From the IMG/VR virus record IMGVR_UViG_3300022200_000171, positions 1-35,210 of that record: a DNA stretch of 35,210 nt; one strand, written 5' to 3'. Position 1 is the stretch's first letter. Each line of letters begins with the position of its first letter. The notes under the pieces are model-generated. The model searched no databases, had not been told where the DNA came from, and saw nothing but the letters and a program-made list of their open reading frames with translations. This stretch comes from a virus. The translations under genes were made by a program, and so were the position numbers. Below, piece by piece: positions 1 through 8,073 of the stretch.

Positions 1-2
1 GT

Positions 3-83
3 GCAATGACGGCTTCGAAGCTTATCGAAGACGGGGACACCCTTCAGTTCGATGCCGGGAATATCGACCTCACCCTAGCTTAA
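3..83 (+). CDS. 3' end of an unidentified (probably structural) protein, truncated by the window edge
   Basis: Frame 3 is open from the window edge to TAA at 81-83 and gives about 26 residues ending in FDAGNIDLTLA. An ATG at position 6 exists but nothing shows that it is a start, so this is treated as the tail of a longer gene. The next gene starts 15 bases downstream on the same strand behind an AGAGG ribosome-binding site, which places this fragment in the tail-appendage operon. Function cannot be told from so short a piece. Confidence 0.5.
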   Translation, partial: AMTASKLIEDGDTLQFDAGNIDLTLA

Positions 84-97
84 GTTAGAGGTCTTTG

Positions 98-1252
98 ATG
101 GCTGACGGCTACCGGATAACAGAAACCGGTGATTTCAGGATCACCGAGTCGTCAGACTCAAGGGTTACTGAAAATATCCTTTTCGGTAATGCTGCTCTGT
201 CTGGTGCAGGCAGTAAGATGTCTGTCGGGGAGGCAACAAGGTTTGGTGCTGTTGCTCTATCCGGTGTCGGAACACTAGCAGCCATAGGCTACAGTATTGT
301 ACCGGCAAGTTTTGCACTGTCTGGTGCAGGTACTCTTGCTTCTGTAGCCGTTTTTTTTGTTCTCGGTAATGCTGCTCTGTCTGGTGCAGGTACTCTTTCT
401 TCTGTAGCCGTTTCTTCTGCTATCGGAAATGCTGCTCTTTCGGCAACAGGTAGTAAGATGTCTGTCGGGGAGGCAACAAGGTTTGGTGTTGTTGCTCTAT
501 CCGGTGCCGGAACACTAGCAGCCATAGGCTACAATATTGCACCGGCAAGTTTTGCACTAACCAATACAGGCACTCAAACAGCTTCTGGGGATAGGACCAG
601 ACCTGCCGTAACAGCCCTAACCAATACAGGCACTCAAACAGCTTCTGGGGATAGGACAAGACCTGCTGTAACAGCCCTTACAGGTACCGGCACAGAGACA
701 GCTTCTGGGGATAGAACAAGACCTGCTGTAACAGCCCTTACAGGTACCGGCACAGAGACAGCTTCTGGGGATAGGACAAGACCTGCTGTAACAGCCCTTA
801 CAGGTACCGGCACAGAGACAGCTGGTGGGGATAGAACAAGACCTGCTGTAACAGCCCTTACAGGTACCGGCACAGAGACAGCTTCTGGGGACAATATAAG
901 GCCGGGTGTCTCTAGTCTATCCGGTGCAGGCACCCAAGCAGCGACGGCCACAAGAATACTAAGTGGGGTCTTCGAGCCTATAGTTGACGATGCTGTCATA
1001 AGGCTTACAGAGGCTGGTGATACAAGAGTTACAGAAGACGGTGCTGATACCCGTATTGTAACCTACAAATACAATATTGCAGAAGGCTCCGTACAGTTTG
1101 ATGGGGTACGGATACAACACCCGAGGTTGGCTTGGGTAAACGTAGCAGGAACATGGAAAGCCTCGACCATTTATGTAAAGTACAATGGTTCTTGGAAGCA
1201 ACCTTTGGCAGTGTATAAAAATATAAGTGGAAGTTGGAAAAGGGTCTACTAA
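98..1252 (+). CDS. Repeat-rich tail fibre / appendage protein (thirteen 20-aa repeats)
   Basis: ATG at 98 is chosen over the TTG at 95 because AGAGG lies 7 bases upstream; the product is 384 aa. Residues 1-30 carry three R-[IV]-T-E motifs (GYRITETGD, FRITESSD, SRVTEN). Residues 31-290 are thirteen consecutive 20-residue units with consensus xxALxGxGTxxAxGxxxxxx. Residues 300-312 repeat the RLTEAGD/RVTEDG motif, and the last 40 residues hold three W/Y-x(n)-G-x-W-K units (AGTWK, NGSWK, SGSWK) ending in KRVY. Low-complexity beta-type repeats with a terminal W-K module are common in phage tail fibres and receptor-binding appendages, so adhesion or host recognition is inferred. Neighbouring appendage genes and an assembly-chaperone-like gene support this. 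No enzymatic motif is seen. Exact role (fibre shaft versus tip) is unknown. Confidence 0.7.
   Translation: MADGYRITETGDFRITESSDSRVTENILFGNAALSGAGSKMSVGEATRFGAVALSGVGTLAAIGYSIVPASFALSGAGTLASVAVFFVLGNAALSGAGTLSSVAVSSAIGNAALSATGSKMSVGEATRFGVVALSGAGTLAAIGYNIAPASFALTNTGTQTASGDRTRPAVTALTNTGTQTASGDRTRPAVTALTGTGTETASGDRTRPAVTALTGTGTETASGDRTRPAVTALTGTGTETAGGDRTRPAVTALTGTGTETASGDNIRPGVSSLSGAGTQAATATRILSGVFEPIVDDAVIRLTEAGDTRVTEDGADTRIVTYKYNIAEGSVQFDGVRIQHPRLAWVNVAGTWKASTIYVKYNGSWKQPLAVYKNISGSWKRVY
188..967 (+). repeat. Array of 60-bp tandem repeats with a 240-bp higher-order duplication
   Basis: Thirteen in-frame 60-bp units encode the 20-residue repeats of the fibre-like gene. Six units at 554-613, 614-673, 674-733, 734-793, 794-853 and 854-913 are nearly identical; four of them share the core caggtaccggcacagagaca. 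The first half is more diverged, but units 1-2 (from about 188) recur almost exactly 240 bases later as units 5-6, so a four-unit block was duplicated before the six-copy run expanded. The array is contiguous and has no spacers, so it is not CRISPR. Confidence 0.92.
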
Positions 1253-1960
1253 ATGGCTAACGTAAAAATCTCAGACCTTACAGCAGCAGCATCAGTAGCT
1301 GATGCCAATGAGTTTGAAATCAATGAGGCTGGTACTTCAAAGAAAGTAACAGGAGCACAGATTTCAACCAAGGTCAGGGGGGACATCACTAGCACTGACG
1401 TACAGACTGCTGGGGCCTTGATGGACTCTGAGTTGACTAACATTACTGCTGTCAAGGCTTTAGATCAAGGGGTAGCCACAACTGACAGTCCTCAGTTTGC
1501 TGGTGTAAACGTAGGTCATGCCACAGATACAACGATCACTCGTACCGGTGCTGGTGTTATTGCAGTTGAAGGTGTAGAGGTAACGACCAACACTGCGACA
1601 CAGACACTGACCAACAAGACTCTGACAGCCCCGGCTATCTCCAGCCCGACCATGACAGGGACAATCCTTGAAGACGTATTTACACTTCCGGGGCTAACCC
1701 CGTCGCTGAACCCGGACAACGGCTCTATTCAGGTGTGGACCCTGACCGGCAACTCTTCGCTGACTAACAACCTGTCTGCTGGTGAGTCGATCACCCTGAT
1801 GATTGACGATGGTGCAGCCTACACGATCACATGGCCGACGATGACCTGGGTGAATAATGGCGGGTCTGCACCGACACTTGCTACGACTGGATACACTGTT
1901 GTCGCCCTCTGGAAGGTAAGCACCACGCTCTATGGCGCACTGGTCGGAAATGGGTCGTAA
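1253..1960 (+). CDS. Phage tail appendage protein with a TLTNKTLT collar motif
   Basis: The 235-aa product starts at ATG 1253, directly after the TAA of the preceding fibre-like gene. Residues 1-120 include a short ISDLT start typical of phage structural proteins and a TQTLTNKTLTAP segment, a motif recurrent in phage tail-fibre proteins just before the variable tip. Residues 130-235 (from about LTPSLNPDNGS) form a predicted beta-rich domain with SITLMIDDGAAYTITWP and end in ALVGNGS. Base composition rises in GC from roughly position 1620 onward, as in the next gene, suggesting that the distal domain was exchanged. It most likely forms part of the tail fibre or tip; no precise role can be assigned. 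Confidence 0.65.
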   Translation: MANVKISDLTAAASVADANEFEINEAGTSKKVTGAQISTKVRGDITSTDVQTAGALMDSELTNITAVKALDQGVATTDSPQFAGVNVGHATDTTITRTGAGVIAVEGVEVTTNTATQTLTNKTLTAPAISSPTMTGTILEDVFTLPGLTPSLNPDNGSIQVWTLTGNSSLTNNLSAGESITLMIDDGAAYTITWPTMTWVNNGGSAPTLATTGYTVVALWKVSTTLYGALVGNGS

Positions 1961-1962
1961 GT

Positions 1963-2652
1963 ATGTTGTGGCATAAGATTCAGGGTGCAGGCGGGGCTGG
2001 CGGCTCGACGACGTTGGTGTACCAAACAAGCACGACTGCCGCCAATTACAACAGCACGATCACCATGCCGACGTTGAATGTCGGGGACATCATTGTCGTG
2101 GCGCAGATTGCGGACAGCGGCGGCGGCACGGTCCCGACGGAGCTATATGGAACCGGGTTCACTTCTCTGCAAACTAGCACTGGAAGCTATTCCGTTGGTC
2201 CCGGCGACTTCGGCGTTCGCACTTGCCTGTCGTACCGTGTGGCGCAGTCTGGCGACAGCGGGTCGGGCATCGGCGGGTTCATGAATGGCAACGTATCGGA
2301 AACCGCCGTCGTCGCCGTCTACCGCCCGTCATGGAGCAGCGCATCCGTGGCCCTTCAGGGGGGGTATGTCACCGGTACTTCGGGTGATCCGACTGGCACC
2401 ACCATCGCCGCTTCTGGTTCCTCCGAGTTGAACATTACCTATTCATTCGCCTCGTCGGTGCGTGTCGGGTCAATCACCGGCCACACGTTCGGCCTGACAC
2501 CGGATGCGACGCTTACCCATGCGGCCACCAACCTGAGCGCCGTTTCCTTGAAGGTTCTGGGCCAAGGCCCGTCCTCAACGGATTGCTCGACTGATGTCGG
2601 GGACAGCAACCGTTACAATTTCCTTCTGTCTGGCTACTTGGAGATCACATAA
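1963..2652 (+). CDS. GC-rich beta-structured tail tip / appendage protein, probably acquired
   Basis: The 229-aa protein begins MLWHKIQGAGGAGG and is rich in Gly, Ser, Thr and Val with predicted beta strands throughout (for example VGDIIVVAQIADSGGG). It has no hydrophobic signal and few charged residues, which fits a virion surface protein. The gene is distinctly more GC-rich than its neighbours (one 60-base line at 2101 has about 68% G+C by count, against about 45% in the terminase gene) and prefers GGC, CGC and CCG codons, so recent transfer is likely. It sits between a fibre-like gene and an assembly-chaperone-like gene and its TAA overlaps the next ATG by one base. A role in receptor recognition is inferred; the family is not recognised. 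Confidence 0.6.
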   Translation: MLWHKIQGAGGAGGSTTLVYQTSTTAANYNSTITMPTLNVGDIIVVAQIADSGGGTVPTELYGTGFTSLQTSTGSYSVGPGDFGVRTCLSYRVAQSGDSGSGIGGFMNGNVSETAVVAVYRPSWSSASVALQGGYVTGTSGDPTGTTIAASGSSELNITYSFASSVRVGSITGHTFGLTPDATLTHAATNLSAVSLKVLGQGPSSTDCSTDVGDSNRYNFLLSGYLEIT

Positions 2653-3092
2653 TGAAACAGTACGTTAAAATTACCAACGGTAATCCTGAGATTTACACAA
2701 TTAAGCAGCTGTACAAGGATAACCCAAACGTATCTTTCCCAGCTGAGTTGACAGATAAGGCACTCAAGGATCGTAACATCTTTGAGCTTGTCGTTGACGA
2801 AATGCCCGCTGTAGATACAAATGTGCATCACGTTGTTCCCGGCGAATATTACGTCGGTAAAGATGCTAAGTGGCACCGTGGGTGGAACTTGGAACTGAAG
2901 GCTGAGGAGACTGTCGCTGCTGACGTAAGAAATAAACGCAACGCAAAATTGTTTGATTCAGACTGGACGCAGCTTATGGACATACCAGAAAGTGTCCGTA
3001 TCCCTTGGGCGCAATACCGTCAAGCACTTCGTGATGTTCCACAGCAAGAGGGCTTTCCTCAAAATGTAGTCTGGCCTGTACTCGATCAATAG
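2652..3092 (+). CDS. Tail fibre assembly-like protein (DUF4376-type C-terminus)
   Basis: The 146-aa product starts at an ATG overlapping the preceding stop (TAATG). The C-terminal half has the sequence pattern of phage tail-assembly / DUF4376-type proteins: RNAKLFDSDWTQLMD, then WAQYRQALRDVP and a terminal FPQNVVWP. In known phages such proteins are fibre chaperones or short virion-associated proteins encoded directly after the fibre gene, as here. The N-terminal half (residues 1-75) contains PGEYYVGKDAKWHRGW and is not recognised. I infer that it helps to fold or attach the appendages encoded at 98-2652. Confidence 0.65.
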   Translation: MKQYVKITNGNPEIYTIKQLYKDNPNVSFPAELTDKALKDRNIFELVVDEMPAVDTNVHHVVPGEYYVGKDAKWHRGWNLELKAEETVAADVRNKRNAKLFDSDWTQLMDIPESVRIPWAQYRQALRDVPQQEGFPQNVVWPVLDQ

Positions 3093-3117
3093 TGACTCTT
3101 TCTTTGGAGCAGTGTAA

Positions 3118-3324
3118 ATGCCACAACTGACTGATGAAGAGGTAGAGGCTCTGAAGAAGTTGATCCCAGTTGCGGACCAGCTTGCTGAAGAAGCTAACTA
3201 CAGAGCCGCCCAACGACTTGTGTTAAAGACGTGGCGACAGACGATTATTCTTTTGTCAGGTCTTATTGCTGCTGCTTTTATTCTTCGAGACCAACTTGCT
3301 AGGCTTTTAGGAGTTGGTGGTTGA
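3118..3324 (+). CDS. Small single-pass membrane protein, holin candidate
   Basis: The 68-aa protein has a charged helical N-terminal half (residues 1-40, LTDEEVEALKKLIPVADQ) and one hydrophobic segment at about residues 43-57 (TIILLSGLIAAAFIL), followed by a short basic-then-glycine tail. GGAG lies about 10 bases upstream of the ATG. In T7 the holin gene 17.5 (67 aa) lies between the tail fibre and terminase genes, and this gene has the same place and size. The single clear membrane span would fit a class III holin or an unrelated membrane anchor; the holin call is position-based inference. Confidence 0.45.
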   Translation: MPQLTDEEVEALKKLIPVADQLAEEANYRAAQRLVLKTWRQTIILLSGLIAAAFILRDQLARLLGVGG

Positions 3325-3375
3325 TGGTTAGGGGTTTAGAACGTCTGTCTATGAACAAAAACTGGAGGTGATGGA

Positions 3376-3594
3376 ATGACCTTTCTCTTTGTTGTCTCTG
3401 CTTGCATTACGTTAAATGAAGAACTGAAGTGCATTTCTAAATTATCCAATGAGCTTTATCGAACTGAGGAGGAGTGTATTGCTCAACTCTCTAACAATCT
3501 TTATTACCTTTTAGAAGGTATAGACCAAATCCAAGGTGCAAAACTTTACTGGATGGAAGCCGAGTGTAAACGGATTGATAACGAAGAAGCTTAA
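3376..3594 (+). CDS. Small cysteine-containing protein with a hydrophobic N-terminus, function unknown
   Basis: The 72-aa product follows a good ribosome-binding site (GGAGG at 3364-3368). It begins with a short hydrophobic stretch (MTFLFVVSACITL) and has four cysteines at about residues 10, 19, 34 and 64, suggesting export and disulphides or a lipid-modified cysteine. It occupies the position of the T7 small terminase gene, immediately before the large terminase and overlapping it by one base (TAATG). It has neither the basic helix-turn-helix nor the length expected of a small terminase, so that role is not assigned. A periplasmic or lysis-related function is possible but unproven. Confidence 0.55.
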   Translation: MTFLFVVSACITLNEELKCISKLSNELYRTEEECIAQLSNNLYYLLEGIDQIQGAKLYWMEAECKRIDNEEA

Positions 3595-5126
3595 TGTCAA
3601 ACCCTGTTGAACAGATCAGAGATGCAGCAGAAGCAGACCTTGTAACCTTTATCAAGCTTGTTGCACCTGAACAAGTGCTAGGACAATGCCATGAGGACGT
3701 ATGTAATTGGTGGACTCGCCAAGGTGCAAAATCTCATCAACTACTACTTTATCCCCGAGACCACGGCAAGTCTCGTCTTATTGCCTATAGAGTTGCTTGG
3801 GAACTAACCAAAGACCCTACTCTTCGTGTGTTGTATATTTCTGCTACAGCAAATCTCGCAGAGAAACAGCTAGGCTTTATTAAAGGTATCCTGACTTCTC
3901 GGGTGTACCAAAGGTACTGGCCAGAGCATGTCAATGCCGAGGAGGGAAAACGGGCCAGGTGGACAACATCAGAGATTATGTTGGATCACCCTAAACGAAA
4001 AGAAGAGAATGTTCGAGACCCTTCTATCTTTACTGGCGGGTTGACGACTTCACTGACTGGCCTTCACTGTGATATTGCAGTTCTGGACGATGTTGTCGTT
4101 TACGAGAACGCATACACAGGTGAGGGCCGACAGAAGGTGAGTAGCCAATACTCCCTTCTGTCCTCTATCGAAGGGGCAGAAGCAAAGGAGTGGGTGGTTG
4201 GTACAAGGTACCACCCGTTAGACCTTTACAACAGTCTTCTTCAAATGTCCGAAGACATCTATGATGATGATGGAGAGAAGGTCAGTGAAGACAATATCTA
4301 CGAGGTTTTTGAACGACCGGTAGAAAGCTATGGGGATGGCACCGGAGAATTTCTCTGGCCTCGACAGCAAAGAAAAGACGGAAAGTGGTTTGGCTTTGAT
4401 ATGAAGATTCTGGCCAAGAAAAGGGGTCAGTACCTTGACAAGGGCCAGTTCCGAGCACAGTACTACAACGATCCTTCTGATCCAGACAATGTACCGGTCG
4501 GCTCTGACAAGTTTCAGTACTATGAACGTAAACACCTGAAGCAGGATGAAGGCTACTGGTACTACCAAGACAGTCGTTTGAATGTCTTTGCTGCCGTTGA
4601 CTTCGCATTTAGCCTGTCAAAGAAGGCAGACTATACAGCTATCGTCGTAATAGGTATTGACAATTCTGGGAATATCTATATACTTGACATCGACAGATTT
4701 AGAACTGACCGTATTTCTGATTACTTTGAACACATACTTCACCTAGTAAACAAGTGGAGCTTCCGTAAAATCAGAGCAGAAGTTACCGTAGCACAGAAAG
4801 CTATTGTCCGTCAGTTGAAAGAACTTATCAAGGAGCATGGACTAGCTCTCAGTGTTGATGAGTTCAGACCTAATAACGGGACTAAAGAAGAACGTATTGC
4901 AGCTATTCTTGAACCCAGATACGACAACCTTTCTATCTGGCATTACCGAGGTGGTAATATCCAGACACTGGAAGAAGAACTTTCCAGCCGTAATTCACCT
5001 CACGATGACGTAAAGGATGCCCTTGCTGCCGTAGTAGACATGGCGGTAAAACCAGCTAAGACATATAACAGGGCAAGAAGAACAAACATAGTCTGGGCTA
5101 ATAATAGATTCAGAGGTACTGGGTAA
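3594..5126 (+). CDS. terL: Terminase large subunit (DNA packaging ATPase/nuclease)
   Basis: The 510-aa protein is the motor that pumps phage DNA through the portal and cuts concatemers. The N-terminal ATPase carries a Walker A-like PRDHGKSR at residues 54-61 and a Walker B IAVLDDVV with D165/D166, followed by a coupling region near VVGTRYHPLD (201-210). The C-terminal RNase H-like nuclease shows VFAAVDFAFS (D336), an acidic residue at about E396 and the last catalytic aspartate in SPHDDVKDAL (about D471-D475). Length and motif order match the T7 gp19 / SIO1-type group. It is coupled by one-base overlaps to the gene before it and to the portal gene after it, a normal packaging module. No adjacent small terminase is recognisable. 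Confidence 0.95.
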   Translation: MSNPVEQIRDAAEADLVTFIKLVAPEQVLGQCHEDVCNWWTRQGAKSHQLLLYPRDHGKSRLIAYRVAWELTKDPTLRVLYISATANLAEKQLGFIKGILTSRVYQRYWPEHVNAEEGKRARWTTSEIMLDHPKRKEENVRDPSIFTGGLTTSLTGLHCDIAVLDDVVVYENAYTGEGRQKVSSQYSLLSSIEGAEAKEWVVGTRYHPLDLYNSLLQMSEDIYDDDGEKVSEDNIYEVFERPVESYGDGTGEFLWPRQQRKDGKWFGFDMKILAKKRGQYLDKGQFRAQYYNDPSDPDNVPVGSDKFQYYERKHLKQDEGYWYYQDSRLNVFAAVDFAFSLSKKADYTAIVVIGIDNSGNIYILDIDRFRTDRISDYFEHILHLVNKWSFRKIRAEVTVAQKAIVRQLKELIKEHGLALSVDEFRPNNGTKEERIAAILEPRYDNLSIWHYRGGNIQTLEEELSSRNSPHDDVKDALAAVVDMAVKPAKTYNRARRTNIVWANNRFRGTG

Positions 5127-6865
5127 TGAAAGAAATCAATATTGCAACTATTCTCAACCCGGATACTCTGGCGGTAGAGATAGGCAATCGGTGGTTCCAG
5201 TGGAATACTTATCGCCTGAAGTGGATGGAGCAAAAGAAAGAACTCCGTAACTACCTGTATGCTACGGACACTCGGACCACTTCTAATGCCATGCTTCCCT
5301 GGTCTAACTCTACGACCACCCCAAAGCTGACTCAGATCATGGATAACCTCCATGCTAATTACTTTGCTACCCTGTTCCCCCGTCAACAGTGGATGAAGTT
5401 TGAGGCTCACTCGGAAGACCCGTTGATTAAAGATAAACGGCAGACTATCCAAGCATACATGGACACCAAACTCCGTCAGTCCAGTTTCATTAATACTGCT
5501 TCTGACCTTCTGTACGATTGGATTCAATATGGAAACTGCTTTGCTACGGTTTCTTGGGAACAAAAGTACTTGACAAAAGAAGATGGTGAGGTTACTATTG
5601 ATTATGTTGGTCCGAAGCTTGTTCGTATCTCTCCTTTCGACATTGTATTTAACCCAACTGCTGCTAACTTCAAATCAACACCAAAGATTGTCCGTAGTCT
5701 TAAAACCCTCGGTGAACTCAAAAGACTGATTGATGAGAACCCAACAAATAATTTCTACAAGAAGGTTCTTGAACGTAGTCTTTCTGCCCGTACCACAGTT
5801 TTGAATAGTGGGGATGAACGGTACAAAGACGATGGGTTTGTAGCAGATGGCTTCAGCAACATCCGTCACTACTACGAATCAGACTATGTAGAAATCCTGA
5901 CGTTCTACGGTGATGTCTACGACAAGGAAGCCGGTAAGCTTCATACCAATCGGATCATTACCATTGTAGACAGGGCATACGTTCTGGACAATGCTCAGAA
6001 TCCTAGCTGGCTTGCAGGCTCACCTGTGTACCATGCAGGGTGGAGGGACCGACCGGATAACCTTTACTCTATGGGACCACTGGATAATCTCGTAGGTATG
6101 CAGTACCGGATCGACCACCTTGAAAACCTCAAGGCAGATGTCTTCGATCAGATTGCATATCCCGTACTCAAGATTAAGGGGGACGTAGAGGACTTTGAGT
6201 TTGAGCCAGGTGCTCGTATCTACATGGGTGAAGAGGGTGATGTAGGATACCTTGCACCCGACCCTACGGCCCTTCAGGCAGACCTCCAAATCCAGATACT
6301 TGAGAACAAGATGGAGGAGATGGCTGGTGCCCCGAAGCAAGCCATGGGCTTCCGTACTCCGGGTGAAAAGACTGCCTTCGAAGTACAGATGCTACAGAAC
6401 TCTGCATCCCGCATCTTCGAACACAAGACGGCACACTTTGAGCGCAGCTTCCTTGAGCCGGTCCTTAACAACATGCTTGAGATTGCTCGTCGGAATATGA
6501 ATATGTCGGACTTGGTACGGTCCATTGATGAAGACTACGGTGTAGAACTCTTCAAGACGATTACCAAAGATGACATCACTGCTTCGGGTAAGATTGTTCC
6601 TATTGGTGCTCGTCACTTTGCGGAACGAGCCAGACGGGTACAGAGCTTGCAGCAACTGTATCAGATCAAACTAGCTGATCCTTCTGTTGCTGCCCATATG
6701 TCGGGTAAAGAATTTGCGAGGATACTTTCTGAAGAGCTTGGGGAGCCGACATTGTTTGGTGAAAACATCATGGTGGCGGAACAACTGGAAACTCAACAAG
6801 CGGTGCAGGAAGCTGAAATGATGAACCAGCAACAGCTTATGGCTAAACAGGAGATGGGAATATAA
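5126..6865 (+). CDS. Portal (head-tail connector) protein
   Basis: The 579-aa product follows the large terminase with a TAATG overlap. It shows the features of podoviral portal proteins: a long helical stem and wing region, a central YRIDHLENLKADVFDQ segment, an FRTPGEKTAFEVQMLQNSAS region around residues 415-440 and a Gln/Met-rich C-terminal tail (QQAVQEAEMMNQQQLMAKQ). In this family twelve copies form the ring through which DNA is packaged and ejected, and which docks the terminase and the adaptor. The gene order terminase, portal, scaffold, capsid supports the call. Two small ORFs of unknown role separate it from the scaffold. Confidence 0.9.
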   Translation: MKEINIATILNPDTLAVEIGNRWFQWNTYRLKWMEQKKELRNYLYATDTRTTSNAMLPWSNSTTTPKLTQIMDNLHANYFATLFPRQQWMKFEAHSEDPLIKDKRQTIQAYMDTKLRQSSFINTASDLLYDWIQYGNCFATVSWEQKYLTKEDGEVTIDYVGPKLVRISPFDIVFNPTAANFKSTPKIVRSLKTLGELKRLIDENPTNNFYKKVLERSLSARTTVLNSGDERYKDDGFVADGFSNIRHYYESDYVEILTFYGDVYDKEAGKLHTNRIITIVDRAYVLDNAQNPSWLAGSPVYHAGWRDRPDNLYSMGPLDNLVGMQYRIDHLENLKADVFDQIAYPVLKIKGDVEDFEFEPGARIYMGEEGDVGYLAPDPTALQADLQIQILENKMEEMAGAPKQAMGFRTPGEKTAFEVQMLQNSASRIFEHKTAHFERSFLEPVLNNMLEIARRNMNMSDLVRSIDEDYGVELFKTITKDDITASGKIVPIGARHFAERARRVQSLQQLYQIKLADPSVAAHMSGKEFARILSEELGEPTLFGENIMVAEQLETQQAVQEAEMMNQQQLMAKQEMGI

Positions 6866-7071
6866 TGCCTAATCACTATCGTCAAACAATTACACCCGGT
6901 CCCCAAAAAAAGGGGCCTAAACCTAAAAAGGTACCGGCTACTATGGGTGACACTTGGGGTCAACTGGGCATAAAACCGGTGCCGCCAGTAGTTTCTGGAA
7001 GTCCAGGTGCTATGGAAAATTTTCTTAGGGGTCTAGAAAAAAAAGAAGTAAAAAATACTTTTAGGTTCTGA
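6865..7071 (+). CDS. Small basic, proline-rich protein of unknown function
   Basis: The 68-aa product starts at an ATG overlapping the portal stop by one base. It is rich in Lys, Pro and Gly (PGPQKKGPKPKKVP near the N-terminus) and ends KNTFRF. There is no membrane span or known domain. Its coupling to the portal gene and its position before the scaffold suggest a minor head or assembly protein, but nothing more can be said from sequence. Confidence 0.6.
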   Translation: MPNHYRQTITPGPQKKGPKPKKVPATMGDTWGQLGIKPVPPVVSGSPGAMENFLRGLEKKEVKNTFRF

Positions 7072-7073
7072 GG

Positions 7074-7313
7074 ATGAAACAATACTGGCTACAAGGACTA
7101 ACCGGTCCTGAAAAGGAACAACGAAAAAAAGAAGTTCTCGGGTACTCAAGAGCCTTCGACGAACTCAAACAAATTCTCGAAACACACTACAGAAAAAAGG
7201 AATGTGTCAGAGATTACGACACTCCTAACTGGGAGTATCGTCAGATAGCAGTCAACGAGTACAATGCTGCACTTGATGATATGCTGAACTTAATCACCTT
7301 AACCAAGGGGTAA
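7074..7313 (+). CDS. Small charged protein between portal and scaffold, unknown function
   Basis: The 79-aa product begins two bases after the previous stop. It is mostly helical and charged (GPEKEQRKKEVLGYSRAF, then NEYNAALDDMLNLITLTKG), with no recognised domain. Its position inside the head-assembly operon, two bases before the scaffold gene, is the only functional clue. Confidence 0.6.
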   Translation: MKQYWLQGLTGPEKEQRKKEVLGYSRAFDELKQILETHYRKKECVRDYDTPNWEYRQIAVNEYNAALDDMLNLITLTKG

Positions 7314-7315
7314 TA

Positions 7316-8062
7316 ATGTCAATTTTTGAGGAATCTCTAACCGGAGACACTACTGCACAAGAAACTAACCAATCGTATCTTGAGCAGCTTATAAGGACCA
7401 AGGGTGAAAACTGGAAAGACCCAGAGGTACTCGCCAAAGGGAAACTAGAATCAGATACCTATATTCAGTCTTTGGAGAGTCAGCTTAATGAACTCCGTAC
7501 TGATCTGAGTAAACAAGACTATGCTGCCCAGTTGATCCAAGAGCTTAGGGGAAAGGCTACAGACTCCAGCACTGTAAACCCTGCTCTGTCTAACAGTGAT
7601 AATGCTGACACCGATGTCTCTGGTACACCAACAGGACTAAGTGAGGTAGACCTGAAAAGCCTTGTAGAGAAAACACTCAAGGAAAAAGAACAAGACAGTT
7701 TGCTGCAACAAAACAGGAAATTTGTCGAGGAAGTAATGACGAAGCAGTTTGGGACCGAGGCTCAGTCCATGGTCAACAAACGGGCAAAGGAACTGGGTAT
7801 GAGTCTGGAAGAACTTCAGTCTCTCGCTTCAAAGTCTCCCAATGCCTTTATGTCCCTGATGGGGCAGAATGCCAAGTCTCTGGAGCCGATGATTAACTCG
7901 TCCATCCGTACCGAGAGTGTTACTTCGCAAGCCTCCTCTGACAGGGACTGGAACTATTACCAGAAACTTCGGAGGGAAAATCGTAACCTTTACTATCAAC
8001 CCAAGATACAACGGCAAATGATGGAAGACAAAGCCCGTCTTGGTGATAGGTTTGGAATCTAG
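7316..8062 (+). CDS. Capsid assembly scaffolding protein
   Basis: The 248-aa protein is acidic and largely helical, with a coiled-coil-like stretch at about residues 50-80 (LESQLNELRTDLSKQ), a low-complexity Ser/Thr/Asp-rich linker at about 85-105, another helical region (EVDLKSLVEKTLKEKEQ) and a basic C-terminal helix rich in Arg, Gln and Tyr. Scaffold proteins of T7-type phages have this layout, with the C-terminal basic helix contacting the capsid protein. It lies directly upstream of the major capsid gene, the conserved place for a scaffold. Sequence conservation in this family is low, so the call rests on composition and position. Confidence 0.8.
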   Translation: MSIFEESLTGDTTAQETNQSYLEQLIRTKGENWKDPEVLAKGKLESDTYIQSLESQLNELRTDLSKQDYAAQLIQELRGKATDSSTVNPALSNSDNADTDVSGTPTGLSEVDLKSLVEKTLKEKEQDSLLQQNRKFVEEVMTKQFGTEAQSMVNKRAKELGMSLEELQSLASKSPNAFMSLMGQNAKSLEPMINSSIRTESVTSQASSDRDWNYYQKLRRENRNLYYQPKIQRQMMEDKARLGDRFGI

Positions 8063-8073
8063 GAGAAACCTAA

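Noticed and set aside
554-913. CRISPR-like regular repeats
   Set aside because: Units are contiguous, in frame and without unique spacers; they encode the fibre shaft.
634-999. Minus-strand ORF of 121 aa across the fibre repeats
   Set aside because: It is open only because the 60-bp unit has no stop in that frame; it lacks a start context and lies opposite a well-supported gene.
3324-3371. 15-codon ORF overlapping the holin-like stop (TGATG)
   Set aside because: Too short and without protein-like features; the gap is better seen as leader for the gene at 3376.
4218-4608. Two long minus-strand ORFs inside the terminase gene
   Set aside because: They lie opposite conserved terminase sequence and have no ribosome-binding site or family resemblance.
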